Positions 46,540 through 62,900 of a stretch of 64,000 nucleotides of DNA are shown piece after piece. The notes beneath the pieces are model-generated. The model searched no databases and was not told the DNA's origin. It worked only from the letters and a program-made list of their open reading frames with translations. A program made the translations under genes and the position numbers. How positions within the stretch are numbered: position 1 is the stretch's first letter; each line of letters begins with the position of its first letter. Where the stretch lies: positions 1,511,345 to 1,575,344 of the forward strand of contig BCIK01000002.1 in the NCBI GenBank assembly GCA_039545295.1, read 5' to 3'. The stretch comes from Udeniomyces pyricola. Lineage: Eukaryota > Basidiomycota > Tremellomycetes > Cystofilobasidiales > Mrakiaceae.

Positions 46540-49500
46540 TCAGAACCCAGTCCTCTCGATATATGATTCAACCATACCCTTGACGGTGAGGTCGTACTCT
46601 TTGAGCACCACCTTGCCATCGACCAGGACCGTGTTGGGCTGAACGAACAGCTTGCGTGGCTTGAGTCGTCATCAGCCCCAAACCAGCGCCGTCGGGTGAG
46701 AGGAGACCGTTAGTCATCGAAACGCGCTACACGATGCAAATGCACACTGCCAGCATCGAGCTCGGCAACCGACAAGACTCACAGATTTCCTTTCAATGAC
46801 GAGGTCCCTAAGTTCTCCCTCCCAGCCAGCCTGGGGCTGAGTGAGCTTGGCTACAGAGGTGAAAACGGAACGCAGGGTTGACTCAATCATTTAGTTTGTA
46901 AAGAACACGAAACCAGATTGCACTGCCGGCATGCATTCATCCCCGTTCCAAAAGCCATGGCACTGCATAGCTCGACTCACCGTAGAAAGAGCGAGCCCCT
47001 TCACCATCAGCCGTGCATTTCAGCACTTGGAGACTGACAAGGAGCTTTCCGATGACATCACGTCCGTCCTCGAGAACCCTCTTGCGATCAACCTGCCAAC
47101 ATGGGGGCGTCAACGATAGTCATTACATGTTAGCTGTCAGCACAGACGAACGAAATCCATGCGTGCCGCGTGCACTTTGTCACTGACTGAGATAATAGCA
47201 TCCACGAGCTTGCCCTGCTCATCGCGGGTCTCGGTCAAGGTGGCAATTCCACTCTGAAGCAGCGTGTTGGTGATTCCAATTCGGGCTTCCATGTGCGCTT
47301 GACCGTGCGACTTGGTGACGGGGTTGTAAAACAACAGCGCCAGTACACCCGCTCGGGCCATGAGCAAGAACATGGCGACCTGAACATCCTCCTGTTGCTG
47401 CTTGTCCGTGTACTGGAAATGTCATCATTCATACATCAGCTTAACCGCGTCCGCAACGACAAAATGTTAGTCAGAGCCATCAAAAACTGACCTGGAAGAG
47501 TTCCAAGGCCTGCTTGTTAGAGCACAAGTACAGTGCGACGGCTTCCGCTCGACACTCCTCGAGGGAACCTGAACGGAACTCGATAGATAGGAATGTCAGC
47601 TATCCCACCTTCAGTATGCGTCCAGCCAAAACCAAGTTGACCTTACTAGCGCATGGTCCGAGAACGCTTCCTGAAGTTTGCGTGGGTTTGTACCACGACT
47701 TGATCTTGTCGCCCGTGAGAGGGTTGATGACTCGGTCCTTGTCGAAGTTAAGGCTGCCGTCGGGCTTCTCCTCGAAAAGCTTGCCACTTCCATGACCGAG
47801 CAGCTGTACAGATCAGACGCATATCCAATCGTGTCAGCGAATATAATCGGGCCACTCCAAGAAGTTCCCTGGCAGTTCTCACCTCGTGAAGGGCCACTTG
47901 GAACTCGAACGCTTTGGACTGCCACGACTTGTAGAATCCGATGTCTGATTCCGAAAGGAACGTGATTTTCTCATTGGGGTCGGTCGCCGCAAGCTTGGTT
48001 ACAAACACGATGTGATGTCAGTCTTTCGAGGCCGATCGTAGCGAGGTGCCAAGATTCACCGAGCATCCGCAAAGGCACTCACGATGTTCGCCAAGCTGAC
48101 GTTCTTGAATCCCGTGTCAGCTCGAACGTTCGGGTAGCTGAAATGATGGAAAAGACGTTAGGCTATAAGCACTAACACATAGAGCATTGACCCAGCAGGA
48201 GGTGTGACGTACTTCGGGATGTTGATGCCAGCTGGAATGCCTGCGGTGGTGAAAGAGGTGATTTCAAGCGCGGTAAAGTCTGGCCGGCGGAAAGAGTCGA
48301 CCTCAAAGTCAGGACCCCAAGGAAGCTCCTTGATGAGCTCGCCAGCAGAGTCGACGAGTTTATCGTACTTGGCACTAAGGGTCTTGTTCACGATGGCAGT
48401 AAAAGACTCCCACTCTGCACGCCCTCCATAAGGATCCACGTAGGTTTCGATGAACCCGATATCTATTTGCAGCCAAACAATTCGTCCAAGATCAAGATAA
48501 CGCCATGTTCGGTGAGGGTTCAGTTGATTGATGCAGGAGAAAAGGTGGACAGGCAGCGTATCTAGCGGTCGTGGAGATTGGCACATGATACGTGTCTGGG
48601 CTCACAAGTTTCAACGACGGGTCCCGTATCTTGCACCCACTTCTCCGAGCCCTCGACATGAGCTTGGATTGATCCCGTCTTGAAAGAACGGATGTAATCG
48701 GCAATCATGCCCCTCTGCAAATCGTTGGCGGCATGCTTGGCAGCCTGACGAAAAGGATGGATCGAATTGTGTAAGTACGAGGGATTTAACCAGTCGGTAC
48801 GACTCCACTGACAGCTGATGGCATATGCGATGCGCTAGGAATGAGGAAACGATTCTTACCTCGGCGAGAGAGTCGCAAACCTTGGCCATTTCGTCCTTGA
48901 AGTCACCCTTGATCACGTAGACGGGCTTGTCTGACTCAACTCCCTTGGTAAGCTCCGTCTTGCCTTGGTCCACCGAAGCTACAAGGACTTCAAAACTGGT
49001 AGCGAGTTTGCGAACACGGGTGTTGATGGGATCGATGTGGTTCGCTTCCAGCACGGTCTGAACGTACGAAGCCTCGGCATCACTGATATCGGTTGCTGCA
49101 GGCAGATAGTACCCTGAGATGTTGCCTTCCGATGGCTTGCCGATCGAGAGCGACGCGACGGGCATCGTAGAGTAAATAGCATCGGCGACCTGTGCCCAGA
49201 GCCGACCTGCCTCCTGCACGGCCGGAGCGACAGTGACTAGACATTCAAACTTGCAGCGCGTTGCAGGCAAGGTAAAGAGGAAGCGGTCGTTACTACCATG
49301 CCGCTGCGGGAGACGGCGAGATGGTCGTCAAAGGAGATAGCCGGGACAGACTTCTGACCTTTGCGCGGTCGATGCGAGGGATGAACTTGGTGTGCCCGAA
49401 AGACTTGAAGTTGGAAAGGTTGCCAAAGACCTGAGCAGCGTACTCCAGGAACCTCAACTGATCGTCCTGATCCAGGCCGGCCTTGCTGAAGAGCTCGTCA

Positions 49501-50011
49501 AGCGAGCCTAGGATGCGGAGCGAGGCCGAGGTCGATTTCGCGTCGTAATCGGGGTTTGGGACGGCGAGAATGGAGATGAGAAGATCGACGATGGCTCGTG
49601 AGTCGGACGAGAGTTGATCCTGATGGGAGTGAGACGAAAGGACGCTGAATGAGCTTGAGCAACGGTCCTAACTGGCAATATGTGTGACAGCTCGGAGATT
49701 CGGGGCGAGCCCATTCAAGGAATCGGACTTACGGCGATGACCTTGCCGGCCTGCCAACCAGCAACATGCCAGTGGTGGGCGTAGAGCTGTTCCTTGTCCG
49801 AGAGTTTTGCAAAGGAATCCTTGACGTTGAGAGTGCACTGAGGGGTGAACGAAAGTCACAGTCCATGTTGGGAGAAGCTGTTAGAGTGTTGATGACGGTA
49901 CGCTATACGCTTAAGTATGTCACGTGTCAATGGGAGATCTCAACAGGCAACGGGCATCGAGGGGAGACTGACGATGGGCGGGTTGAGATCTGCGTAAGGA
50001 ATAGGTGGCAT
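46540..50011 (-). CDS. DPP3: Dipeptidyl peptidase III (M49 zinc metallopeptidase)
   Basis: Fourteen exons (50011-49973, 49837-49733, 49619-49359, 49303-48860, 48744-48606, 48462-48213, 48137-48083, 47993-47883, 47803-47647, 47568-47492, 47412-47188, 47092-46981, 46850-46783, 46659-46540) give 720 residues, the family size. The enzyme removes dipeptides from the N-terminus of short peptides in the cytosol. The zinc site HELLGH lies at residues 467-472, with the intron 47882-47804 falling between HE and LLGH. The second M49 motif EECRAEA (524-530) supplies the third zinc ligand. Other family blocks are IETYVDPYGGRAEWESF, LPWGPDFEVDSFRRPDFTAL, PAGINIP, and NPLTGDKIKSWYKP. The closing exon ends in ESYIERTGF. 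All joins hold frame. The third junction (49358 to 49304) is the least sure. Confidence 0.95.
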
Positions 50012-50509
50012 GGTGATGGTGGGGATGATAAGAGAGAGGGGGTAGAGTAAGATGGATGTATGTGTATATGGCGGGTGGCCGATGGGATGAGTGAGATGAG
50101 GGAAAGCGGAAGAGTAGGAATGAATCGTATACAAGGAAATGGAGACAAGGGGGAGCTTGGGAGTCGATGCGTTGGCTGATCATGCGTTCGATCCGGTCAT
50201 TGCAGATATGATATGTAATTATCTGCATGATGATGCTCCATGCTATTCATGTCCCCACATGATCATCATGATGTATATATCGCTTTCATACCTCGGTCTT
50301 GGCCGCCGACATCATGCCACATATTCATCATCAGGTGTCCTTAATATATATCTCTACTATGTCGGCCACCACTTGTCACGTCACCCGAATCAAGTCCTTG
50401 ATATGCCCACGATTCAAAGGTTACATGTTCTCCAGGGCACAACGCATGCATGTATTACAGTCACTGTGTACATGTATATCAATTACATGCGCGCATCACG
50501 AACTCATCA
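50012..50509. other. Intergenic region
   Basis: Promoter side of DPP III and 3' flank of the Yra1-like gene. It is rich in CATGATGATG and ATATAT words around 50215-50290. No gene is seen. Confidence 0.5.
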
Positions 50510-51608
50510 TCATCCATCAACATTCATTCTTGACACCCCACCATTGCCAGCGCCCCTGCCTCCACCCCTTCGCTTACCACCTTTCCGTCCACCACGCGTC
50601 GCTCCCCCAGAAGTTTCAGCTCCGACGGTTTCCACTTGCGGTCCAAGCCGGTTGGTTAGCGGCAGCGGTGCCAACCGGGCTAACAGCTGTTGGCCTGGTG
50701 CAAGCTTGGTAGCCTGACCATTACCCCTTGCGTTTCCAACTCGGGGCGCGTGGGGCTGTTGCCGTTGATGCGGATACGACGAAGGCTGAGTTGGCACGTC
50801 TCGTGGACCGTTAGCGAAGTTGGTCGAGCTTGACGCAGCCGGTGGATTGACCTGCTGGGGGAGAACGTCGTAGATCAACGAGATCTTGAGGGGCCGAGCT
50901 GATGAGAGAAACAAGACGATTGGTAACAAAAGTTGACTGCGATGAGTCGTGTAGACGATGGACTAGGAATTGCAGAACGGTACACAGCACATGCACCGGG
51001 ATGGACCATCAACTGAGCTTCGATGGGACGGGACGCTCTCAGGGCTTACTCTTATCGATCATCTTGCCATTGTACTGCTTAAACGCAAGCGTGGCCTTTC
51101 GACGCAAGAAAGACAAAAAGCAGGGTTTAGGACGCTGAAGCAGCACCACGTTATCCCATTAAACACAAAGATCTGATGTGCCATCACTCACATGATCGAG
51201 GGCGACAAACGAAACAAGAGCGATACCGAGAGACTCTCCACAGTCATCGTAAACGAGCTTGCAGTCGGTCAACGTCCCAATCGTTTGGGAGAATAGGTCC
51301 TGTTGGACGCGCGTGTTGGCGCAGTGAAGATGACATGATCAGGTGCACGCGTCAGCCGTCGAGAACTGATACGTTGACGCGTCACAGGCTAATCCAAACA
51401 ACAGTAGGAACACGAGATGGCTATAAGACGAAAGAGAAGCACGAACCTGCACATCCCGCAAGGTGACGTCCGTCGGTAAATTTGAACAGAGCAAGGAGCT
51501 CCCACTTTTCACCACAGGGGACACAGGAACAGGTCGAACAGCGGCCGGAGCGGGGAAGCGAGGGCCAGATGGAATCCTCTGGTAAGGATGAGGTCGGGAT
51601 GACTGCAT
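50510..51608 (-). CDS. YRA1: Yra1/Aly/REF-type mRNA export adaptor
   Basis: Exons 51608-51447, 51299-51192, 51095-51050 and 50898-50510 encode 234 residues. One RRM is visible: LLCSNLPTDVTLRDVQDLFS, then LTDCKLVYDDCGESLGIALV and HATLAFKQYNGKMIDK, closed by RPLKISLIYD. This is the RRM type of Aly/REF proteins, with the first RNP2 strand LLCSNLP and the YNGKxID motif. The C-terminus is Gly/Arg-rich (GGATRGGRKGGKRRGGGRGA) and ends in a short SRMNVDG, as in the C-terminal box of Yra1 that helps bind the helicase Sub2/UAP56. The protein would join spliced mRNA to the Mex67 export receptor through TREX. The N-terminal arm lacks an obvious UAP56-binding box, so a Yra2/Mlo3-like paralogue is also possible. 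Confidence 0.85.
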
Positions 51609-52527
51609 TATATTCGGAGAGCGTCTAGATATCGTTGGGCTCGAAGGGTGCGAGGATGTGTATTGGTTGTAACGTTAGTCGGGGGACAAACTGGCGGGTT
51701 GGTGTCGAAGCAATGATGAGTGAAGAGGGCGAGATGTGCGATGTGCGTTGGTTGGAAGATTGGATCCAAGTGGAAGGTTGCAGGATGGGAAGAGGAATTA
51801 GGAAGTCGATGGTATCGAACAGTTCTGGCAGGCATAACTAATCGTTGGTTGTGCTGCCAGACTCCGGCCAGCCGTGATATGAGGGCCGGGCGCTTTGATA
51901 ATTTGATGATTGTTTAACTAGCTTGAATGTTGAACCAAGTCGAACGTTGAACAAGAAGATGACCGCCACGATATACTTCATTTGACCTACGTTTATATAT
52001 ATATATGACGTACGAGTGAACGTTTGTCCTTGCTTGGTTTCTTACCAGACCTGATCAGACCGGCATAAAAACTCGCTCGACGGAACGATGATACCATCGA
52101 CACGACCCATGCGACGTATATAGACTGTAAAGAATAGTAAGAAAAACAAGACAAGAACAAGCTCCGGCGGGGGTATATATATCAACGACCATGAGCCATG
52201 AAAATTAACCACTAGAGTCATGTTTCTGAGTCTCAACTTAGCAACACAGAGCTACAGGTAAACAAACAGACAAACTAGCCACACGATATTAACTTAGCGA
52301 TGGCATGAGAAATGACAATAAAAGATCAAAACAAAATGGGCTACATTTCATGTGGGAGGAGAAGAAGAAGAAAAAAGTTTTGAAGGCGGGATAAGAAACA
52401 CGCAGATAGGATGGTGAATGTGGTGCACTATATGACAAGCGGTGTGCAAAGCAGATGCCGAGCTAATGTCTTAACCAGTCCTGGCATGAAGCGATTCTCC
52501 AGCTGGAGCAACCTTTCTACACGTTGG
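51609..52527. promoter_or_regulatory. Intergenic region between two minus-strand genes
   Basis: Promoter of the Yra1-like gene and 3' flank of SKN7. It is AT-rich from 51960 to 52400, with a TATATATATA run near 51994. No gene is seen. Confidence 0.5.
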
Positions 52528-56750
<4,223 letters not shown>

Positions 56751-56997
56751 GGAGCAGATGGGGGGAGGGGTGGATGGATGGATGGTGTGGTCGGTTTCAG
56801 GGGCAGGTGAATGAGATTGAAGGAGGAAGATGATGAAGAAGAATTCACGAAGAAGATGAGGGAAGGGGAGGTGGAGGGTGAGCTTTGGCGGGGAGCAGGA
56901 CGAATGGTTGAGGAAGAAGGGGGCGAAGGATAATAGTGGAAATGGGAATGGGAATGGGAATGGGCACTAATTAATCAAGTTTGGACGGTGTGTGTGA

Positions 56998-57029
<32 letters not shown>

Positions 57030-57582
57030 ACATGCCTATATGCCCATATAATCATATGCCCATACTTCCATATATCCATGTATTCATACTCATGCGCCCA
57101 TGCGCCCATGCACATGCACATGCATCTCTTGTGCCACTCATCTAGGGAAGACCGCAGACGATCCCGCCCAATTCAACGTCTGGCGATATATGTATGATAT
57201 ATATATATATATACGCACAGAACTAATGACCACGAACCAAACGGGAGGGCCTTTCTCCCTCTCGCTTGCCTTACAGATCACAACGACAAGCTCCGATCAT
57301 ATGCAATTTCCCACCTGGCACACAGGCAAACTCACATTCGATCACCCCTGCGCGCACAGCAATAACCCTTCCAACTCGACTCCTCGCATCCATTCGGCCA
57401 TCGCCAAACTCAAACGTCTCTCCATCATATCAGTGTGCGCGCTCTTCCGCCCATCGATCCATCATATATATTACGTCGTATATACATCATCAATCCATCC
57501 GCCCCATCAACATCCGATATATATAACATCTAGTCTTCACCAACACCCCCTTTGACTCCCCTCAGAGCCAGCCACCTCCATC
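56751..57582. repeat. Divergent SKN7/RFC5 promoter region with microsatellites
   Basis: No gene is seen. Three simple repeats occur: a GGGAAT hexamer array at 56938-56964, a GT dinucleotide run at about 57004-57029, and a degenerate CATATGCCCAT-like array at 57032-57123. A TATATATATA run lies at 57199-57213. The RFC5 leader is rich in CATC and ATATATCA words. Confidence 0.7.
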
Positions 57583-59928
57583 ATGTCTCTCTACTGTGAC
57601 AAAGTCAGTCCGTCCACCGGGCCCTCTCCCCACCATCCCCCCGTGCGCGTCACTCAACCGGGCCCTCGTTCTGCTTTCCTTCCACAGTACCGACCGCGCA
57701 AGCTCAACGATCTCTCCTACCACAGCGACTTGTCAAATCGTCTCTCAGCTCTCGTCAGTCCAGCCTGCCTCTGGCCGCTCAGTCTCATCGAAAACAACTC
57801 ACCATCACTTCTTCGTCCCGCTCTAACCAAACTTGACGTCTTTTCCCTTCGTTTGGCTCGCCCAATCGAATCGAATCCTCTTCGTCGCCTTTCGTCGCGT
57901 CCAGGCTGCCACCCCCGATTTCCCTCATATCCTTTTCTATGGTCCCTCGGGTGCCGGTAAGAAAACGCGGATCATGTGCACCCTTCGGCAACTATTTGGG
58001 ACGGGAGTCGAAAAGGTGGGTCCATACGACAGGTCAACGATTCGTCCAGACGCGACCGTTTTCAGGCGCGTCGGACTCGTCAATGAGGACAGCGATCTCT
58101 CTCAATGCCTCCGTCGTCTTCGTCCTCTTGACAGACCCGTGCCTGTGATTTGTAGCTTCTAATGCCCTCTTCCTTTTGGCCGCCGCATAGCTCAAAATCG
58201 ACCAGCGAGTCTTTCTGACGCCCTCGAAACGCAAGCTGGACGTCAACGTCGTCCAGTCCAACTATCACATCGAGCTCACGCCTTCGTCAGTCGCTTTCTC
58301 ACGTGCTCAAGCGGATGCCGCTGTTGCACGAGCAATGCCACTCATCCTCCTCCATTTCATCGAACAGGGACGTCGGTCAATACGATCGTATCGTCATTCA
58401 AGACATCCTCAAGGAAATCGCTCAAACCCAGCAGGTCGATCTCAACGCCAAACAAAAGTTCAAGGGTTCGTGTTGTTCTCGCTTGCTTGCTCACTCGCCC
58501 CATATCGAAGAAGAAGCTCACGGCATCCATGACATTTGTTCATACTCACTCACGCTCCATTCTGTCCGGTATCTTATAGTCGTCGTTATCAACGAAGCCG
58601 ACTCCCTATCCAGAGATGCCCAAGCTGCTCTCAGGCGAACCATGGAGAAGTACATGGGCAACCTGAGGATCATTCTGTGCGCCGAGAGCACCAGTCAAAT
58701 CATCGGACCTATCCGATCGAGATGTCTACTTATGCGTGTCGGTGCGCCGACAATAAAAGAGGTGGGTTGGTTGCTTCTGGGCGTTGGCATATGATGGGAT
58801 CCCTTGGTCCCATAGCATGTGGCTAACATGCTTCACATCGGTATTCGTCCTGGATTTCACCATGGTCGCTTCACGCTTCCTCGTAGATGACGACGGTCAT
58901 GATGTCAATCGCAAAGAAGGAAAAGTTTCAGCTCCCAAGTGATGTCGCAACTCGTATCGTGGACGAGTCGGATGGCAACCTTCGCAAAGCGATCTTGGTT
59001 CTGGAGGCACTTCGCATGCAATCGTACGTCCTACGTCATGCCGCGTCGCGTCATGAATTTATGTGCGAAAACTCATAGTACCTTCACTTGTGCGCAGTTC
59101 GGATCTTTCTGCAGATATCGAGACGGCAAAGCCGGACTGGGAGGTATATTGCCACGGCGTCGCCAAAGCCATCCTCAAACAGCAAGACGCGGAGTCGCTA
59201 CTCGAAGTCCGAGCAATGCTGTATCAGCTTATGAGTCATTGCATGTGAGTTTCTGCAGTCGGTTGCCCTCCAATGCAGTCGAGTGTGAGTCTTTGCGACT
59301 GACTTTGCGTGATAACTCGACCCTTTCATCAGCCCCCCTGTCCTCATCCTCAAGGTCGGTCTCGTGAAAACGTGCTTTGAGACTAATATTTGACTTTTTG
59401 GGAGAAACGTTTGCTCACCTCTTACTATTGTTACATCTCCACCGCTCGCCGATGTAGACTGTCACTGAGCGTATGCTGCTGTCAGTTGACGAAACTATAA
59501 GACCGGATTTGATCCGATGGGCGGCTTTCTACGTGAGTCGTCATCGTCATCTTTCTTGATATGACTTTATTGGTTTTTCGATGGTCAAACCCTACTGAGA
59601 CGAAAACANCGGGNCNCCCCCCCCCCCCCTCCCCTCCTCCCATTTCGATGCAGGAACTCCGAATGCGGGCGGGTAACAAGAAAATATATCATCTGGAAGC
59701 CTTGTAAGTCTCGATCATCGCCGAACACCAACAATCGTGTCTACATTTGACGTTAAGTTATTATTGACTGAACTTGGTCAATCTCACTCACAGTGTCGTC
59801 AAGATTATGTCTATCCAAAAGGTAAGTTCAGATCTGAGTCTTCATCGACTCACAACCATTTGACTAACGGCTCTTCTTTCTTGTGTCGTCTAACCTAGCA
59901 CTTCATCCTCGGCTACGCTTACGAATGA
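57583..59928 (+). CDS. RFC5: Replication factor C small subunit 5
   Basis: Thirteen exons (57583-57603, 57688-57753, 57905-58015, 58191-58285, 58368-58465, 58580-58761, 58887-59023, 59098-59244, 59333-59354, 59458-59532, 59654-59703, 59794-59821, 59899-59928) encode 353 residues, as in yeast Rfc5 (354). RFC loads the PCNA clamp at primer ends. The start MSLYCDKYRPRKLNDL is the RFC box. The nucleotide loop GPSGAGKKTR (residues 42-51) has the extra Lys typical of this subunit. The Walker B region reads VINEADSLSRDAQAALRRTM, with NEAD instead of DEAD, again typical of Rfc5. The arginine-finger motif is IIGPIRSRCLLMR. The conserved insertion VFLTPSKRKLDVNVVQSNYH is present. Sensor 2 and the collar helices follow. 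Exons are tiny, yet phase holds throughout. Confidence 0.96.
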
Positions 59929-62900
59929 TGGCCTGCACTTCACACCTCAATACATTTACGACGAAACGATTCAATGACGACTGGCTGATGGCTGCACTGT
60001 TTCCATCGAGCCGATATTTGCTTCGATATCTGTCGACTATATCAAGTTATCGTCAGGGACAAGGCTGGACACTCCGCCTAGCGACTACGGTACTGACGTG
60101 AGACTGAAAGGCCGACAGGGAAAGCTTGAACTCCTCACTGAAGTTATGTATCCGACTCAAAGTATTTGCAGTGATCTAAGCAGCTATACGAATGATCCAG
60201 GTATGACGATGGTGAAAAGTCTGTGTTCATGGTAGATGATCAATCAGCTCAAGCGAAGGCGTTTGACTGACGCGTGCTATTCGCTCGATTTGCCTTGAGT
60301 TGTCGTCTGACTGCACTCAGAGGCTGGTATCGGCTCTGGAGACATAGTAGCATATTCAATGCTGCATAGCTACAGCTGATGATGGTAACCGTCGTCTCCA
60401 CTTCCTTACTCTGTGCAAATTTGTTCCAGGGACGGAGCCTGTCGAGGTTCGTGAAAGATTAAAGGCCAACAGATCAATTCGCTGTCTCTAATATTAATCG
60501 CCTAGAGACTGTCCTTTCCCTCCGAATCATCTCTTTCAACCCGTTAGGGTCTTGCTCAAGATGTATTCAATCCTTCAACACATCGTGGCGGCAATTTTCC
60601 GCTGTACCGAATGTGTCGAGACATTGGTGGGTCATCAGCAGGGACACGACCCAGATCTCACCGTTGTCCATGGAAGTCGCTTGTCTTCCAAAAGGAGGGA
60701 GCGAGACCAGATAGACAGGTGTAAGGTTGAGGGCAGAACGCAAAGCGGGAAACGAACGAGAGACACGAAGGGAGGTTTGAGATGAAACGTACAGCTAGAT
60801 CAACCAACATTCTCACATGACTCTCTATCTTTGAACGCTATCCTGTTCTGGTCATTTATGTCTTCTGAGGATCTAAAGGATCACTCATGGTGGCCATAGT
60901 GCTTTATCTGTGCAAGCTGAGAAGTGAAAGATTCATGTGGCATGGTTGGCGGGGTTACAAAGCTAGCGCAGCTGAAAGGGACTACCAAACGGGTCGGCAG
61001 AGTATCACTTCATATCCCTCAGCGTTATCTTCATACAGCTAAGAGCCGTCACTCGTTCCTTCGCTCCAGATCATGGTCAGAGCTGATCAACGGGAACCCA
61101 GGCGAGACAGAGGTTATAGAGTGGCCGCTGTGAGGTATCGAGAGAAGACACACACATACAGAGGAATTAGGGCAGGAGGCGAGGAGATCAGCCATTGAAG
61201 ATCGATACGTACATCCCATACTGGCCTTGATCTCCCGTCCGGCCAACCACGTTACCACACAAGAGTCCGATTGTAAGCACAATTGTACTGAGCGTCATAG
61301 TCTCTTCGTCATCGATGCTACATTTGATGTCGAGGGGTTCATTCTAACACGAACAATCTATAGGATTGAAGCCATAGCTGGATGGCGGCGTTCGGGTCTG
61401 GTCGGGCTGACGCTCCTCCTGGTGTGTAAAGACGAGTGTCCTCACTATCATGAATAGTCAGATGGGCAAGCACGCCACACAAGCAGCGAGAATGCAGACC
61501 AAGGTACGGTATGACTGGATGATTGGGGGGCGAAATGCTTGAAAAGTGGTTGTCGACGCGTCACAGCTGTTTCGCTGACGTCTGTTTGTAAGCATACCAT
61601 CTTGATACACGAGCACGAGTAGTTCGGGCCTCTTGAGCCGGTCTTTTCTCATTAAATGATTGGTAGCCACGACCTCAACCGGGATGTAGAATATCGATAT
61701 TGGAACATCAGGACGGATGAGACATGAGTTGGTTCAGCGATGTAACAAGGATGCGATGAGTAGGTCGATAGTCGACCAGCGTCGCGTCTGAAGCCATGAA
61801 ACGCCAGCCCCGGATGATGTAACACGGTTGGCAAAGGCGTTGGGCCGTAGATTTGAGATGGTTGGAGTGACAAGGTACTGATGACGATCGATTCGAGGAG
61901 GCAACGACAAGCAAGACATGGATTGAGGAAGGACAGGATAGATCGATCAAGGGTGGGGNGTGTGAGTTCGAGGCGAAGAGCGGAAAGTTGGTGACCTTTT
62001 TGAGTGAGAAGCAGCGACTGAGCCAGCGCAAGTCGTCCCCATCATTTCGGACACGTGGCCTAGAAGTCACCGGTTTGGACCCTGCTGATATGTGCCTTCC
62101 TGTGTTGATAACGAATTGGGACATACTGTTCAATAGACTAGGCTCATACCTTCCTGCTCGTATCCTTCACTGAGCTCGAATCGGCCTGAGGGATGATATC
62201 AGCGTACCGAAAGATGAGCGTCATCGATGGCCATCGTTCCAAATGGCGGCCGTGCTTGGAGCAGCGACATTTCGAGTCGGGTGAGGGCCCGGCTTTTCGT
62301 TTCGCACTTTCCAACGCCCACCTGCACACCGTCTGCCCTGTCAAGTCCGTCCTCCCATCCTTTCACTTTGCTCTTTTCCTTTCTCATGTGGTTGATCCAT
62401 CTGCCTACTTACTCCATACTGACTGATCCTTGTTCGTTACTCTCATCAACAGGCCTTTGTTGATTGTCGCCCAACAGCGACGAGCATCTGGACGCGTGAG
62501 TTATGATTTCCTTTTTCTTTGCCCCTCACTACTTCCTCTGCCTCCTTGGCTACCGCACCCATGGCACTTTTCATTCATCGTGCCCATTTGTCTCATTTCT
62601 CTTATGCTGGTGTCGCGCAAAACGTTGCTCGAAGCCACAGCGCATACGTGATGACCGTCATGCCTCGATGTGCTGCGTTGATCGCTTCGGCATCTGCGTT
62701 TTGGCCCAGAGCACTTCCACAGTCGCTGACCGTATCGCTTTTCATATCATTCTTGCCACACTTCCTCACAGCGACAGGTCATCGCTTTACACAATCCTTT
62801 TGCGACATACATCGGGTGGGCATGGCCCGGACTGACCCACTTGCGCGAGCACCCCTTCGCCGTGGCCTTCATCGCTTACCTCACGGATGCCTACTTCTCC

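Noticed and set aside
49214..49237. A gt...ag pair inside DPP III exon 4
   Set aside because: It would be a 24-base intron, too short, and the frame is open through it with family-like sequence.
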